Below the pieces are notes generated by a model, which was not told the DNA's origin, ran no database searches, and saw only the letters and a list, made by a program, of their open reading frames with translations. Of a stretch of DNA of 35,048 nucleotides, positions 8,142-16,468 are shown piece after piece (the first letter of the stretch is position 1; every line of letters starts with the position of its first letter). Origin of the DNA: Okeania sp. SIO2C9. Its GTDB lineage: Bacteria > Cyanobacteriota > Cyanobacteriia > Cyanobacteriales > Microcoleaceae. Made by a program: the position numbers and the translations under genes. The DNA lies in NCBI RefSeq assembly GCF_010672455.1, contig NZ_JAAHGO010000063.1:1-35048 (forward strand). The letters run 5' to 3'.

Positions 8142-8320
8142 TAGTCAAAAATTCTTAATATAGCTTTATGCTACATTTTAAGCTTTGATTTGAGAAAGGT
8201 GCAATTATAGTATGTTGTACTTTCTTTTATGATTATTATTGAAGCCAAAACTAAAAAGGAAAAATTTTACTTTTTGACGCTCTCATAGTTACTCCAACTA
8301 AAACAAAACCTGAGGTAAAC

Positions 8321-8779
8321 ATGACTAAAACTGTCGCAGATGTTATGAGTAATAATCCAATTTCTGTTAAACCAGAAATGCCTTTAAAAGAGGCAATTAA
8401 AATTTTAGCAGAACAACGCATTAGTGGTCTTCCTGTAGTCAATGAACAAGAAAAATTAGTCGGGATCGTATCAGAAACAGATTTGATGTGGCAAGAAAGC
8501 GGAGTCACTCCTCCACCCTATATTATGTTGCTAGACAGTGTGATTTTTCTAGAAAATCCAGCTCGTTATGAAAAACAAATTCATAAAGCTTTAGGAGAAA
8601 CTGTGGAAGAAGTAATGACTAAAGAACCTCTAACTACTACACCGGAAGAATCACTCTCAGCAGCAGCAAGACTTATGCACGAACAGAATATTCATCGGTT
8701 ACCAGTGTTAGATGAAAATGATAAAGTGATTGGTATACTAACTCGTGGGGATATTATTAGAGCTATGGCAAGTGAGTAA
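8321..8779 (+). CDS. CBS-domain pair protein
   Basis: A 152-residue stand-alone Bateman module. CBS1 spans about residues 3-60 (VADVMSNNPISV ... GLPVVNEQEKLVGIVSETDL) and CBS2 about 92-150 (VEEVMTKEPLTTTPEES ... HRLPVLDENDKVIGILTRGDIIRAM). Such proteins bind adenine nucleotides (AMP, ATP or cyclic dinucleotides in various members) and modulate partners. In plants and cyanobacteria some act on thioredoxins, but nothing here shows the partner. It is followed about 95 bp later by the HEAT-repeat gene in the same direction. Confidence 0.9.
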   Translation: MTKTVADVMSNNPISVKPEMPLKEAIKILAEQRISGLPVVNEQEKLVGIVSETDLMWQESGVTPPPYIMLLDSVIFLENPARYEKQIHKALGETVEEVMTKEPLTTTPEESLSAAARLMHEQNIHRLPVLDENDKVIGILTRGDIIRAMASE

Positions 8780-8874
8780 TTTTGATTCTATTAAAAATCA
8801 ATCATAGCAGGGGATCAAAAATCTACTCTAGTTTATAGTTCAGATAATCCAGGAAAAGAAAAAAATATAAATTT

Positions 8875-9543
8875 ATGGCAATGAGTGTTACCCCAGATTC
8901 AATTCAGCAACTACTAATATCAGAGGATCTAGGCGATCGCTTGCGTGGAGTTAATCAATTACGTCAAATAGATTTAGCTAACGCTTTTGAATTAATTCAA
9001 ACTTCAATCAAAGACCAAGATACTCGTGTTAGATACGCTGCAGTGAGCCAAATGTCTAGCTTAGGCACACAAAATTTAAAAGTATCCCAAGAAATATTGC
9101 GAGACTGTCTGCTCAACGATCCCGAACCAGATGTCCAAGCAGCAGCAGCAGATGCTTTAGGGGCGTTAAAACTTACTGAAACTTTTGACGACCTACAACA
9201 GGTCTACCAGAATACTCCAGAATGGATAGTTAAAATGAGCATAGTTGCAGTAGTAGGAGCAATGGGGGAACCAAGAGCATTATCTTTACTAGAAGATGCT
9301 CTCAAGTCAGATAATGAACTGATACAGACTATGGCCATTAGTGCTCTAGGGGAACTAGGTAATCCAGAAGCTGTTCCTTTCTTAACACCTTTTGCCACTA
9401 ATAGTGATTGGCAAATGCGTTATAGACTTGTACAAGCTTTGCATAAATTAGGAGGGCCACAAGCGGAGCAAGTTATTGCGCAGTTAGCTAACGATCAGGT
9501 TGAGCAGGTTGCTCAGGAGGCCAAGCTAGCCCAAAATAGTTAG
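8875..9543 (+). CDS. HEAT-repeat protein, NblB-like
   Basis: A 222-residue all-helical repeat protein. Recurring units are visible, such as DTRVRYAAVSQMSSLG, PDVQAAAADALGALK, WIVKMSIVAVVGAMGEP, LIQTMAISALGELGNP and WQMRYRLVQALHKLGG. The PBS-lyase-type HEAT pattern and the opening SVTPDSIQQLLISEDLGDRLRGVNQLRQI resemble cyanobacterial NblB-type proteins that bind phycobilisome or chlorophyll components during pigment turnover. The name is a family-level inference. Two starts are possible (ATG at 8875, or the ATG two codons later at 8881). A HIP1 site lies inside the gene near 8933. Confidence 0.8.
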   Translation: MAMSVTPDSIQQLLISEDLGDRLRGVNQLRQIDLANAFELIQTSIKDQDTRVRYAAVSQMSSLGTQNLKVSQEILRDCLLNDPEPDVQAAAADALGALKLTETFDDLQQVYQNTPEWIVKMSIVAVVGAMGEPRALSLLEDALKSDNELIQTMAISALGELGNPEAVPFLTPFATNSDWQMRYRLVQALHKLGGPQAEQVIAQLANDQVEQVAQEAKLAQNS

Positions 9544-9982
9544 GGTTTGCTGAAAAAATTGGTTGCTGGGGGTAGGACACGGGGACGTGGAGAAGCGGGG
9601 ACGCGGAGATGGGGAAACAGGCAACGGTTTCGGCCATTTTATGTGAAGAAATTTTCTTGAATTTCAGCAGAAAATTTCAGTAAATTGATACCAATAAGAG
9701 CCATAAACGTAGGAGATCAACTGAATATAAAAGCTCCATTACCGTCAGCTATCCTGACTTTTAGCCTGATCAGCGCAAGTCCTAATTAATTGTAGCAAAA
9801 GGTAGAAGGTTAATTCTTATCTCAGTTACTTTGTAAGTCCACAACTTTGTAGATAGTGCGATTAAAAGCTAATTAAGTTAATTGAGGCGATCGCTAGGAT
9901 AGTTTCATATTCAGTACGTTACAATACGAGTGAATAATTTAATTTGATTAAAAAGATATTCTTTAGCGAGAGGAAAGACTGT
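9544..9982. other. Spacer without a recognised gene
   Basis: Contains a GGGACG-type tandem array (about 9573-9610), AT-rich unique sequence and a HIP1 site near 9889. Promoter elements for the small gene at 9983 probably lie in the last 100 bases but cannot be pinned down. Confidence 0.4.
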
Positions 9983-10201
9983 ATGTTTTTAGATGAACTA
10001 ACCCCAGTGGTAAAAGAACTAATTGAACAACCAGTTGCCTTTTTTGGAGGTTTTTTCTCTGGTATGTTCCGACTAAATCTTAATGACGATCCAGTCAAAA
10101 GTTGGATTGAAAAGCAGAATGGTTATACTGCTAATACTAGCCCTACTACAGAAGTAAATAGTGATAAAAATGAAGGTCCTCAATCAATCACTATAGAATA
10201 A
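9983..10201 (+). CDS. Small conserved cyanobacterial protein
   Basis: I chose the ATG at 9983 (72 residues) over an upstream ATG at 9944 because a purine-rich ribosome site (GAGAGGAAAG) sits 5-6 bases before it and the protein then opens with MFLDELTPVVKELIEQPVAF. The first 45 residues are conserved in style, with an amphipathic helix and a Phe/Gly stretch (FFGGFFSGMF) ending in LNDDPVKSWIEKQ. The remainder is a polar low-complexity tail. The function is unknown. The Phe/Gly segment could lie at a membrane surface but is too short to be a clear transmembrane helix. Confidence 0.65.
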   Translation: MFLDELTPVVKELIEQPVAFFGGFFSGMFRLNLNDDPVKSWIEKQNGYTANTSPTTEVNSDKNEGPQSITIE

Positions 10202-10444
10202 TAAATATACTTCTTGCAGAGGTTAGGGAATTGTTGATTTTATCTCTTGAATTAATTTCATTAAAACTTTTGCAAGAGGTCTAATATTAATACTTACTTT
10301 ACTTGAAAGCTTTTTCCCACTTGATACGGTCTCGGGGTCTCCCGTTATAATTGAGCCATTTAACGGGAGGGGAATTGCCGAGCTGCAAATTGAACAGGTA
10401 TCGATTGATGTTCAAATATAGCAATAAAGAGTAGTATAAAAATT

Positions 10445-11717
10445 ATGATAATTACTCATTGCTACAAAATTAAGCCCACTTGTGAACAGTCAGTCAAAAT
10501 AGATTATTGGCTAGAACTCCTGCGAAGACATTGGAATTATGCACGCTTGTCAAAGACTAGATTGGTTAAATACAACTAGATGTCAAGTTGACCGTTGTTC
10601 ATTAATTTCATGTCCTATTGGTGAAATTTCTAGTAGACCAGATTATTATTTTCAGCAATCAGCACTTAAACAGACAAAAAAGTTATTTCCTGACTACAAA
10701 GAAATATATTCAGAAGTCCAGCAAATTAACTTACAAAGACTAGATAAAGCCTGGAAACGTTGGCTAATACTTGATAAAACGGGTAAACGAGGAGGAGACC
10801 AAGATTTAAGAAGTCTGGCAAATTAAGATCATTTTGTTTTAGTAGAGTTAATCATCCCAAAGCAGCAATAAAATTTGATGGACAACACATAATTATTAGT
10901 AGGTTTGGTGCTATTCCAGTGATAGTTCATAGACCAATTCCAGATGGGTTTACGATGAAAACTGCAATTATAACCAAAAAAGCTGATGGCTATTATGTCA
11001 GTTTTAGTTTAGAAGATAAATCAGTTCCCAGTCTAATTCCTAAAAATAATATCAAAACTGCTGTAGGTATTGATTTAGGGTTAAAAGAATTTTTAACTAC
11101 TAATACTGGTGAAACTGTTTCTGTTCCTAAATTCTATAGAAAATCTCAATCTAATTTAGCCAGAAAGCAAAAAAAAGTATCTAGAAAAGAAATTGGTTCC
11201 AATAACTGGAGGGCGGCACAAAATAGAATAGCTAGATTGCACCAACATATAGCCAGGCAAAGAGAAGATTCCCACTTAAAAACTGCTCATAAGTTAGTTA
11301 AAGAATATGATTTAATTGCTGTAGAAGACCTGAATATTAAAGGTCTAGCTAAAAATACTAAACTATCAAAATCAATTTATGATGTAGCCTGGGGAGCTTT
11401 TATTGAAAAATTGAATGCAGTGGCGGTAAAACGCGGTTTTCATGTAAGTAGGGGCGAATGGCCATTCGCCCGTACACCCTCACAACACATCACAAAATTG
11501 TAGTAATTGTGGTCAAAAAGTACCTAAAACTTTATCAGTTAGAACTCATTCTTGTCCTAAATGTAAAATAGTTTTAGATAGAGATGAGAATGCTGCAATT
11601 AACATATTAAATAAAGCATTAAATGAGGTGGGTATCATCTTGTCTGCTTGTGGAGGCTTAGATGTTAATCAGCCGGTGAAACAAGAAACTTCTTTGTTTG
11701 AGAAGCTCCCGTTATAA
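10445..11717 (+). pseudogene. tnpB: TnpB RNA-guided nuclease, frameshifted and interrupted
   Basis: The protein can be followed end to end only by changing frame three times. It starts at 10445 (MIITHCYKIKPTCEQSVKID). It shifts near 10540-10550 into QRLDWLNTTRCQVDRC, shifts back near 10797 at PRFKKSGKLRSFCFSRVNHP, and shifts again at about 11448-11475, where a 28-nt palindromic repeat is inserted. All key parts survive in pieces: RuvC-I GIDLGLKEF, RuvC-II AVEDLNIKG, the CSNC and CPKC zinc-finger halves, and RuvC-III DRDENAAINI, ending SLFEKLPL. The decay is therefore recent in sequence terms, but no full nuclease can be made. The element could still be moved by a TnpA acting in trans. Confidence 0.9.
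11448..11475. repeat. 28-nt palindromic repeat inserted in tnpB
   Basis: The core GGGCGAATGG (11452) and CCATTCGCCC form a perfect 20-bp palindrome, flanked by GTA and TAC. The insertion breaks the tnpB frame between the RuvC-II domain and the zinc finger: the upstream frame resumes one base off at PHNTSQNCSNCG. A degenerate relative lies at 16244-16268, and a palindrome of the same length with a different core at 21467-21494. Confidence 0.8.
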
Positions 11718-12427
11718 TCTTTGATTTAACGGGAGAGAACTTCACTCTCAGCAATCATCTGAATTCGACTTATTATCACCCCACAAGTAACATTATTGGG
11801 TGTTGCGTTGGGCTTTTATTTTAAAGACCAGGGTTAAGAGATCTAAAGCTTTTATCACTCATTAAAAGCAATAGCTGATAGCTGACGGCTGAATGCTTAC
11901 AAGCTATATTTAAGGAATAATATTTTACATTACTCTTTAATTCTTATTCCTAAATAATATAAAGTTTGTGTTATTACTATATTTTTTTTAGTAGATAACA
12001 CAAACTTTTTTTTGAGATGGGTGTAATACTAGAAACGTTTAGAACTTTTTAACTTTTGACTTTTAAAATTTGCTTTTTGTAGAGCAAAAAGCGACTATGG
12101 GACTAGCAAAAAAATAGACTACCAGCTAATTGATTGATAGAGTAGAGATTGCTTCGGCTAGCTTGACTATTTCCGATTGAGCTTGAGCCTAATATTATCG
12201 CCTCGCAATGACAGCCACGGAACTTTTTATACACTAATAATCGGTACTTTATTAAGTTGCAAATCCCTAACTATCTAAAATTCATATAAAATTTAGCCTC
12301 CTCTTGCTCAAGCCTAAATAAGATAAACGTTAGACATATCCAGTCATAGAAGTCCAAGTAAAGGTAAAACCTTTACAAATCATCTATTCACCACTGGAGC
12401 TAATTAATATGGAGGAACTAAATACTT
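11718..12427. promoter_or_regulatory. fbp upstream region
   Basis: About 700 bases upstream of fbp without a gene. It holds a strong hairpin at 11961-12013, heptamer-like runs (TAGCTGA, about 11870-11895), and a stretch resembling a common cyanobacterial interspersed repeat (GATTGCTTCGG ... CCTCGCAATGACA, 12147-12212). A clear ribosome site TGGAGGA (12410-12416) precedes the fbp start. Promoters for fbp and the downstream sugar-phosphate genes are expected here but not identified. Confidence 0.4.
11961..12013 (+). terminator. Strong hairpin followed by a T-run
   Basis: The arms AAAGTTTGTGTTAT (11961-11974) and ATAACACAAACTTT (11995-12008) pair perfectly over 14 bp and are followed by further Ts to 12013, the form of an intrinsic terminator. 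No intact gene ends just upstream; the nearest is the broken tnpB, 244 bp away. It may insulate fbp from upstream transcription, or be a palindromic repeat. Confidence 0.55.
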
Positions 12428-13486
12428 ATGGTCAATACCCAGGACAACCTCCACATTCGTCTGGAGGAAACACAGGCATTAGATCGTGATTGTACAACCT
12501 TATCACGTCATGTTCTACAGCAACTTCAGTTCTCACCAGATGCTCAAGATATCAGCGCCCTAATGAATAGAATAGGGTTGGCCGGCAAGTTAATCGCTCG
12601 TCGCCTAACTCGTGCTGGATTAGTAGAAGACGCTTTAGGGTTTACTGGCACAGTTAATGTCCAGGGAGAATCCGTCAAAAAGATGGATATCTATGCCAAT
12701 GATGTATTTATCTCGGTATTTAAGCAAAGTGGCCTTGTCTGTCGCTTGGCATCCGAGGAAATGGAAAAACCCTATTATATTCCAGAAAACTGTCCAATAG
12801 GTCGCTATACATTACTTTACGATCCCCTAGATGGCTCCTCTAATCTAGATACAAATCTAAATGTTGGTTCTATATTCTCAGTTCGCCAACAAGAAGGTAA
12901 CGATGAAGATGGTTCCGCTCAAGATTTACTCCAAAGTGGACGTAAACAAATTGCTGCTGGTTATATTTTATATGGACCTAGCACAATGTTGGTGTATTCA
13001 ATCGGCACCGGCGTTCACGCATTTACTCTTGACCCTAGCTTAGGTGAGTTTATTCTCGCTAATGAGAATATTAAAATCCCCGAACATGGCCCAATATACA
13101 GTGTGAATGAAGGTAACTTTTGGCAGTGGGATGATTCTATGCGGGATTATATCCGCTATGTTCATCGCCATGAAGGTTATACTGCTCGTTATGGTGGTGC
13201 ATTAGTTGGAGACTTCCATAGAATTTTATACCAAGGTGGCGTATTTTTATACCCAGGTACAGTGAAAAAGCCAGAAGGAAAATTACGCCTACTATATGAA
13301 TCAGCACCTATGGCTTATTTAATAGAACAAGCTGGTGGTAAAGCTAGTACGGGTACTGAAGAAATATTGGATGTTGTAGCAAATGAGTTACATCAACGTA
13401 CACCATTAGTGATTGGTAGTAAAGAAGATGTAGCACTTGTAGAGTCTTTTATCAAGGAACAAGCACGCATTTCTCATCAGGGTTAA
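12428..13486 (+). CDS. fbp: Fructose-1,6-bisphosphatase class I
   Basis: Hydrolyses fructose-1,6-bisphosphate to fructose-6-phosphate, feeding gluconeogenesis and the oxidative pentose phosphate route. The 352 residues match class I length. The metal-binding acidic SEE (109-111), the metal/phosphate signature DPLDGSSN (132-139), the fructose-6-phosphate loop [12 protein letters not shown] (254-265) and [11 protein letters not shown] (288-298) are all present. A GGAGGA ribosome site precedes the ATG. It is the first gene of the fbp-tal-zwf-opcA set known in heterocystous cyanobacteria, where these genes supply NADPH in the dark and for nitrogen fixation. Here a TnpB element separates it from tal. 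Confidence 0.97.
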   Translation: MVNTQDNLHIRLEETQALDRDCTTLSRHVLQQLQFSPDAQDISALMNRIGLAGKLIARRLTRAGLVEDALGFTGTVNVQGESVKKMDIYANDVFISVFKQSGLVCRLASEEMEKPYYIPENCPIGRYTLLYDPLDGSSNLDTNLNVGSIFSVRQQEGNDEDGSAQDLLQSGRKQIAAGYILYGPSTMLVYSIGTGVHAFTLDPSLGEFILANENIKIPEHGPIYSVNEGNFWQWDDSMRDYIRYVHRHEGYTARYGGALVGDFHRILYQGGVFLYPGTVKKPEGKLRLLYESAPMAYLIEQAGGKASTGTEEILDVVANELHQRTPLVIGSKEDVALVESFIKEQARISHQG

Positions 13487-13514
13487 TACAAAAAAAACTT
13501 CTCTAAAATCCATC

Positions 13515-14850
13515 AAACTTACTCATAACTCATAGCTATCAAACTAAAATGAGTAAGTTTGTTCAGTTGTCTATCCATTGAGTCGTTATTACCTACAATT
13601 AAGGTATGAAGCTAGTTGAACGTCATGTTATTAGCAAATCACATTATTTGTGGTCAGAAATTGACCAGAAGGCTTTTTTGTCAAAAAATCTGTTCAATTT
13701 AGCCAATTACCATTATCGCCAATATTTCTTTGAAAACAAACAGAAACTCAGCTTTAATCAACTGTATCATCTAGTATCTGAAAGTTACGATTATCAAGTT
13801 TTACCTACCAAGGTAAGTCAGCAAATAATCAGAAGATTAGATTCTGCTTGGAGTAGTTATTTTGCAGCTTTAAAAGTATGGCAAAAACAACCCCATAAAT
13901 TTTTAGTCAGACCGAAAATAACTAAATATAAACATAAGACAAAAGGTCGAAATATTTTAGTCTATTCTCACGAATCAATTTACAAAAAAAATCTCAAAAA
14001 AGGAATATGTCACTTATCCATGAGTGAGTTAAAAATTCCCACATCACAAAAGTCAATTATAGAAGTGAGAATAGTACCAAAAAGCAGCTGTTATGTGATT
14101 GAAATACTCTATGAAAAATCGGAGAAAACAACAGATAATCAACAGGTAGCAGGAATAGACTTAGGAGTGAATAACTTAATGGCTGTAACTACAAATCAAA
14201 CAGGTGTAGCACCTCTATTGATAAATGGCAGACCATTAAAAGCGATTAACACCTTTTATAATAAAAAACGCTCCCTGATACAATCCCAACTGAAAACAAA
14301 AAATAATCAAAACTCATCTAATCGGTTAAATTATCTAACTCATAAACGAAACTGTAGAATAGAAAATTATTTACATACAGCTAGTAAAAGAGTCATAGAT
14401 TGGTGTGATGTACACCAAATAGGAACCTTAATAATTGGACATAATCAAAAGTGGAAACAATCTATTAATCTAGGGAAAAAGAACAATCAACAGTTTGTTA
14501 ATATACCTCATTATAGATTAATAGAGATGTTAAGATATAAAGCTCAGTTAAAAGGGATAAAAGTAATAATTACTGAAGAATCCTATACATCACAATCAAG
14601 TTCATTAGATCAAGATGAATTGCCAAAATATGGTGAAGAAAAACCGATATTTAAAGGAAAAAGAATAGCAAGAGGATTGTATAAAACAGGAGAGAATAAG
14701 TTATTAAATGCTGATGTTAATGGAGCATTTAATATTGTTAGAAAAGTAATTCCTGATGTATTTGACCAGGGAATAAAGGGTTTGCCGTTTAACCCTGTAG
14801 TGCTTGACCCACTACGAATGACTAGACTTCATACCTTTGAGTAAGTTTAG
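13515..14850 (+). mobile_element. TnpB-only element between fbp and tal
   Basis: The left end has a hairpin with arms AAACTTACTCAT (13515-13526) and ATGAGTAAGTTT (13549-13560). The sequence TGAGTAAGTTT recurs at 14838-14848, just past the tnpB stop, marking the right end. A second hairpin (GTAGTG with CACTAC, 14797-14815) lies in the 3' end of the gene, as expected for an omega-RNA scaffold. No TnpA is present. It starts only 29 bp after the fbp stop. Confidence 0.65.
13606..14844 (+). CDS. tnpB: TnpB-like protein, atypical RuvC site, no zinc finger
   Basis: A 412-residue intact TnpB-family protein. RuvC-I (AGIDLGVNNLMAV, Asp185) and RuvC-III (NADVNGAFNIVRK, Asp370) are clear. At the RuvC-II position, where typical TnpB has a Glu (VEDL), it reads LIIGHNQKWKQ (Gly278), with no Glu. 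An acidic pair Glu324-Glu325 (ITEESYTSQ) precedes the site where the zinc finger should be, and the four zinc-finger cysteines are absent (SSSLDQDELPKYGEE). This matches a distinct TnpB branch, perhaps with the relocated catalytic Glu described for Fanzor-like relatives. Whether it cleaves DNA is open. The reading frame is undamaged over its whole length. Confidence 0.85.
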   Translation: MKLVERHVISKSHYLWSEIDQKAFLSKNLFNLANYHYRQYFFENKQKLSFNQLYHLVSESYDYQVLPTKVSQQIIRRLDSAWSSYFAALKVWQKQPHKFLVRPKITKYKHKTKGRNILVYSHESIYKKNLKKGICHLSMSELKIPTSQKSIIEVRIVPKSSCYVIEILYEKSEKTTDNQQVAGIDLGVNNLMAVTTNQTGVAPLLINGRPLKAINTFYNKKRSLIQSQLKTKNNQNSSNRLNYLTHKRNCRIENYLHTASKRVIDWCDVHQIGTLIIGHNQKWKQSINLGKKNNQQFVNIPHYRLIEMLRYKAQLKGIKVIITEESYTSQSSSLDQDELPKYGEEKPIFKGKRIARGLYKTGENKLLNADVNGAFNIVRKVIPDVFDQGIKGLPFNPVVLDPLRMTRLHTFE

Positions 14851-15056
14851 TTGAGCGGTTAATAGAACTTAACATCGGTATGTAAAAGTTTGTAATCAGA
14901 ACGCAGATTTAATTTCAACTTTCTGAATGCTGATCGCAATAGTAAAGAAATTTTGAATACTGCCTTTGAAAATTTAACAACTTAGTTATTTTTTTTGCAG
15001 TATATAAGAACACAAAAAACTCCAAGAAAAATAGTAACAATTAAGGTAAGACAGCT

Positions 15057-16205
15057 ATGACAACTAATCATTTGCTCGAAATTAAAGACTTCGGTCAGAG
15101 TATCTGGATGGATAATCTCAGTCGCAATATCATTGAGTCTGGGGAACTCAAAAATATGATTGCCCAGAAAGGGATTCGTGGTATCACTTCTAATCCCGCT
15201 ATCTTTGAGAAAGCGATCGCTGGTAATGCTATCTATGATGCAGATATTGAAGCAGGTATTAGCGCTGGTAAGTCAGTGATGGAAATCTACGAATCTCTTG
15301 TTTTTAAGGATATTCGTGATGCTTGCGATATATTTATGCCAGTCTACGAACAAACCAATGGATTAGATGGTTACATTAGTATTGAAGTCCCACCTACTAT
15401 AGCTAAAGATACAGAAAGTACCATCACCGAAGCAATTCGTTATTACACTGCTATCGGTCGCGAAAACTTAATGATTAAAATTCCAGGTACGCCAGAAGGT
15501 TTACCAGCAGTAACAAAAGTTATTAGTGAAGGAATTAATGTCAATGTCACTTTGTTATTCTCTGTAGAAAGCTATGTAAACACCGCTTGGGCTTATATTG
15601 AAGGTCTAGAAGCAAGAGCAGCTAAAGGAGAAGATGTCAGTAAAATAGCTTCCGTGGCAAGTTTCTTTTTGAGTCGCATTGATAGTAATATTGACGCTAC
15701 TATTGATGGCAAAATCAAGAATGTAACCGATGAAACTGTCAAGGCCAAATTAGAAACAGTTAAAGGAAAAGTAGCGATCGCTAATGCCAAAATAGCCTAT
15801 CAAGAATACAAAAAAATAATTCAGAGCGATCGTTGGAAAGCTCTATCTGCAAAAGGTGCAACAATGCAAAGGCTATTATGGGCAAGTACTAGCACCAAAA
15901 ATCCCACCTACAGTGATGTGATGTATGTTGATGAATTAATTGGGCCTGACACAGTAAATACTTTGCCTCCCCAAACTATAGATGCTTGTGCTGACCACTG
16001 TCATGTTGACAATCGAGTAGAGACTAATATAGAAGAAGCGACCCAGCTTATAGAAAGTCTTAAAGACCCCGATATTAATATCAATATCGACCAAGTAATG
16101 GACGAACTGCTAGCAGAAGGGATTGACAAATTTATCAAACCCTTTAGTTCTTTAATCAACTCCCTAGAAGAAAAAGTCAAGAAATTAGCACCTGTTTCAA
16201 GTTAG
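15057..16205 (+). CDS. tal: Transaldolase
   Basis: Transfers a dihydroxyacetone unit between sugar phosphates in the non-oxidative pentose phosphate pathway. The 382 residues fit the longer bacterial transaldolases found in cyanobacteria and actinobacteria. The motifs RGITSNPAIFEKA (41-53) and ENLMIKIPGTPEG (136-148) are clear. Lys141 in IKIPGT is the expected Schiff-base lysine. The ATG at 15057 is preceded by AAGGTAAGA. It normally follows fbp directly; here about 1.57 kb, mostly a TnpB element, intervenes, so co-transcription with fbp must pass through tnpB or has been replaced by a local promoter. Confidence 0.96.
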   Translation: MTTNHLLEIKDFGQSIWMDNLSRNIIESGELKNMIAQKGIRGITSNPAIFEKAIAGNAIYDADIEAGISAGKSVMEIYESLVFKDIRDACDIFMPVYEQTNGLDGYISIEVPPTIAKDTESTITEAIRYYTAIGRENLMIKIPGTPEGLPAVTKVISEGINVNVTLLFSVESYVNTAWAYIEGLEARAAKGEDVSKIASVASFFLSRIDSNIDATIDGKIKNVTDETVKAKLETVKGKVAIANAKIAYQEYKKIIQSDRWKALSAKGATMQRLLWASTSTKNPTYSDVMYVDELIGPDTVNTLPPQTIDACADHCHVDNRVETNIEEATQLIESLKDPDININIDQVMDELLAEGIDKFIKPFSSLINSLEEKVKKLAPVSS

Positions 16206-16243
16206 AAAATCTTATAGCAGGGAACAGGGAACAGGAAACATCT

Positions 16244-16268
16244 GTAGGGGCGAATGGCATTCGCCCTC
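16244..16268. repeat. Degenerate copy of the 28-nt palindrome
   Basis: GTAGGGGCGAATGG followed by CATTCGCCCTC is the repeat found inside the first tnpB, minus one central base and with the right end changed. It lies between tal and the third TnpB element, just after a GGGAACA heptamer array. Confidence 0.65.
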
Positions 16269-16468
16269 TCTATATATCTCTATATATAGAGTCTCTGCGT
16301 AAGTCCTGTTTATGTCATCAGTCATTTTCATGTCGGCGACAGCCGAAACGTAAAAAAAACGGTTTGACCGAAAAATTGGGTCTCAAGCCTCGCCCTTCTA
16401 GGGCGACTTTTTAGTTGTTAAGTGTTTCAATGAATATGTTACAATACTGTTAGTTTAAATATCGGATT

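Larger units (their letters stand above)
10339..11735 (+). mobile_element. IS1341-type (TnpB-only) element, broken
   Basis: Both ends carry the same hairpin: CTCCCGTTA paired with TAACGGGAG at 10339-10369 (13-nt loop) and again at 11706-11735 (12-nt loop, overlapping the tnpB stop). Subterminal hairpins and a right end overlapping tnpB are typical of IS200/IS605-group elements. No TnpA gene is present. The internal tnpB is interrupted three times. Confidence 0.75.

Noticed and set aside
9944-9982. Upstream ATG for the small protein at 9983
   Set aside because: No ribosome site, and the extra residues (MIKKIFFSERKDC) translate the Shine-Dalgarno region of the better start.
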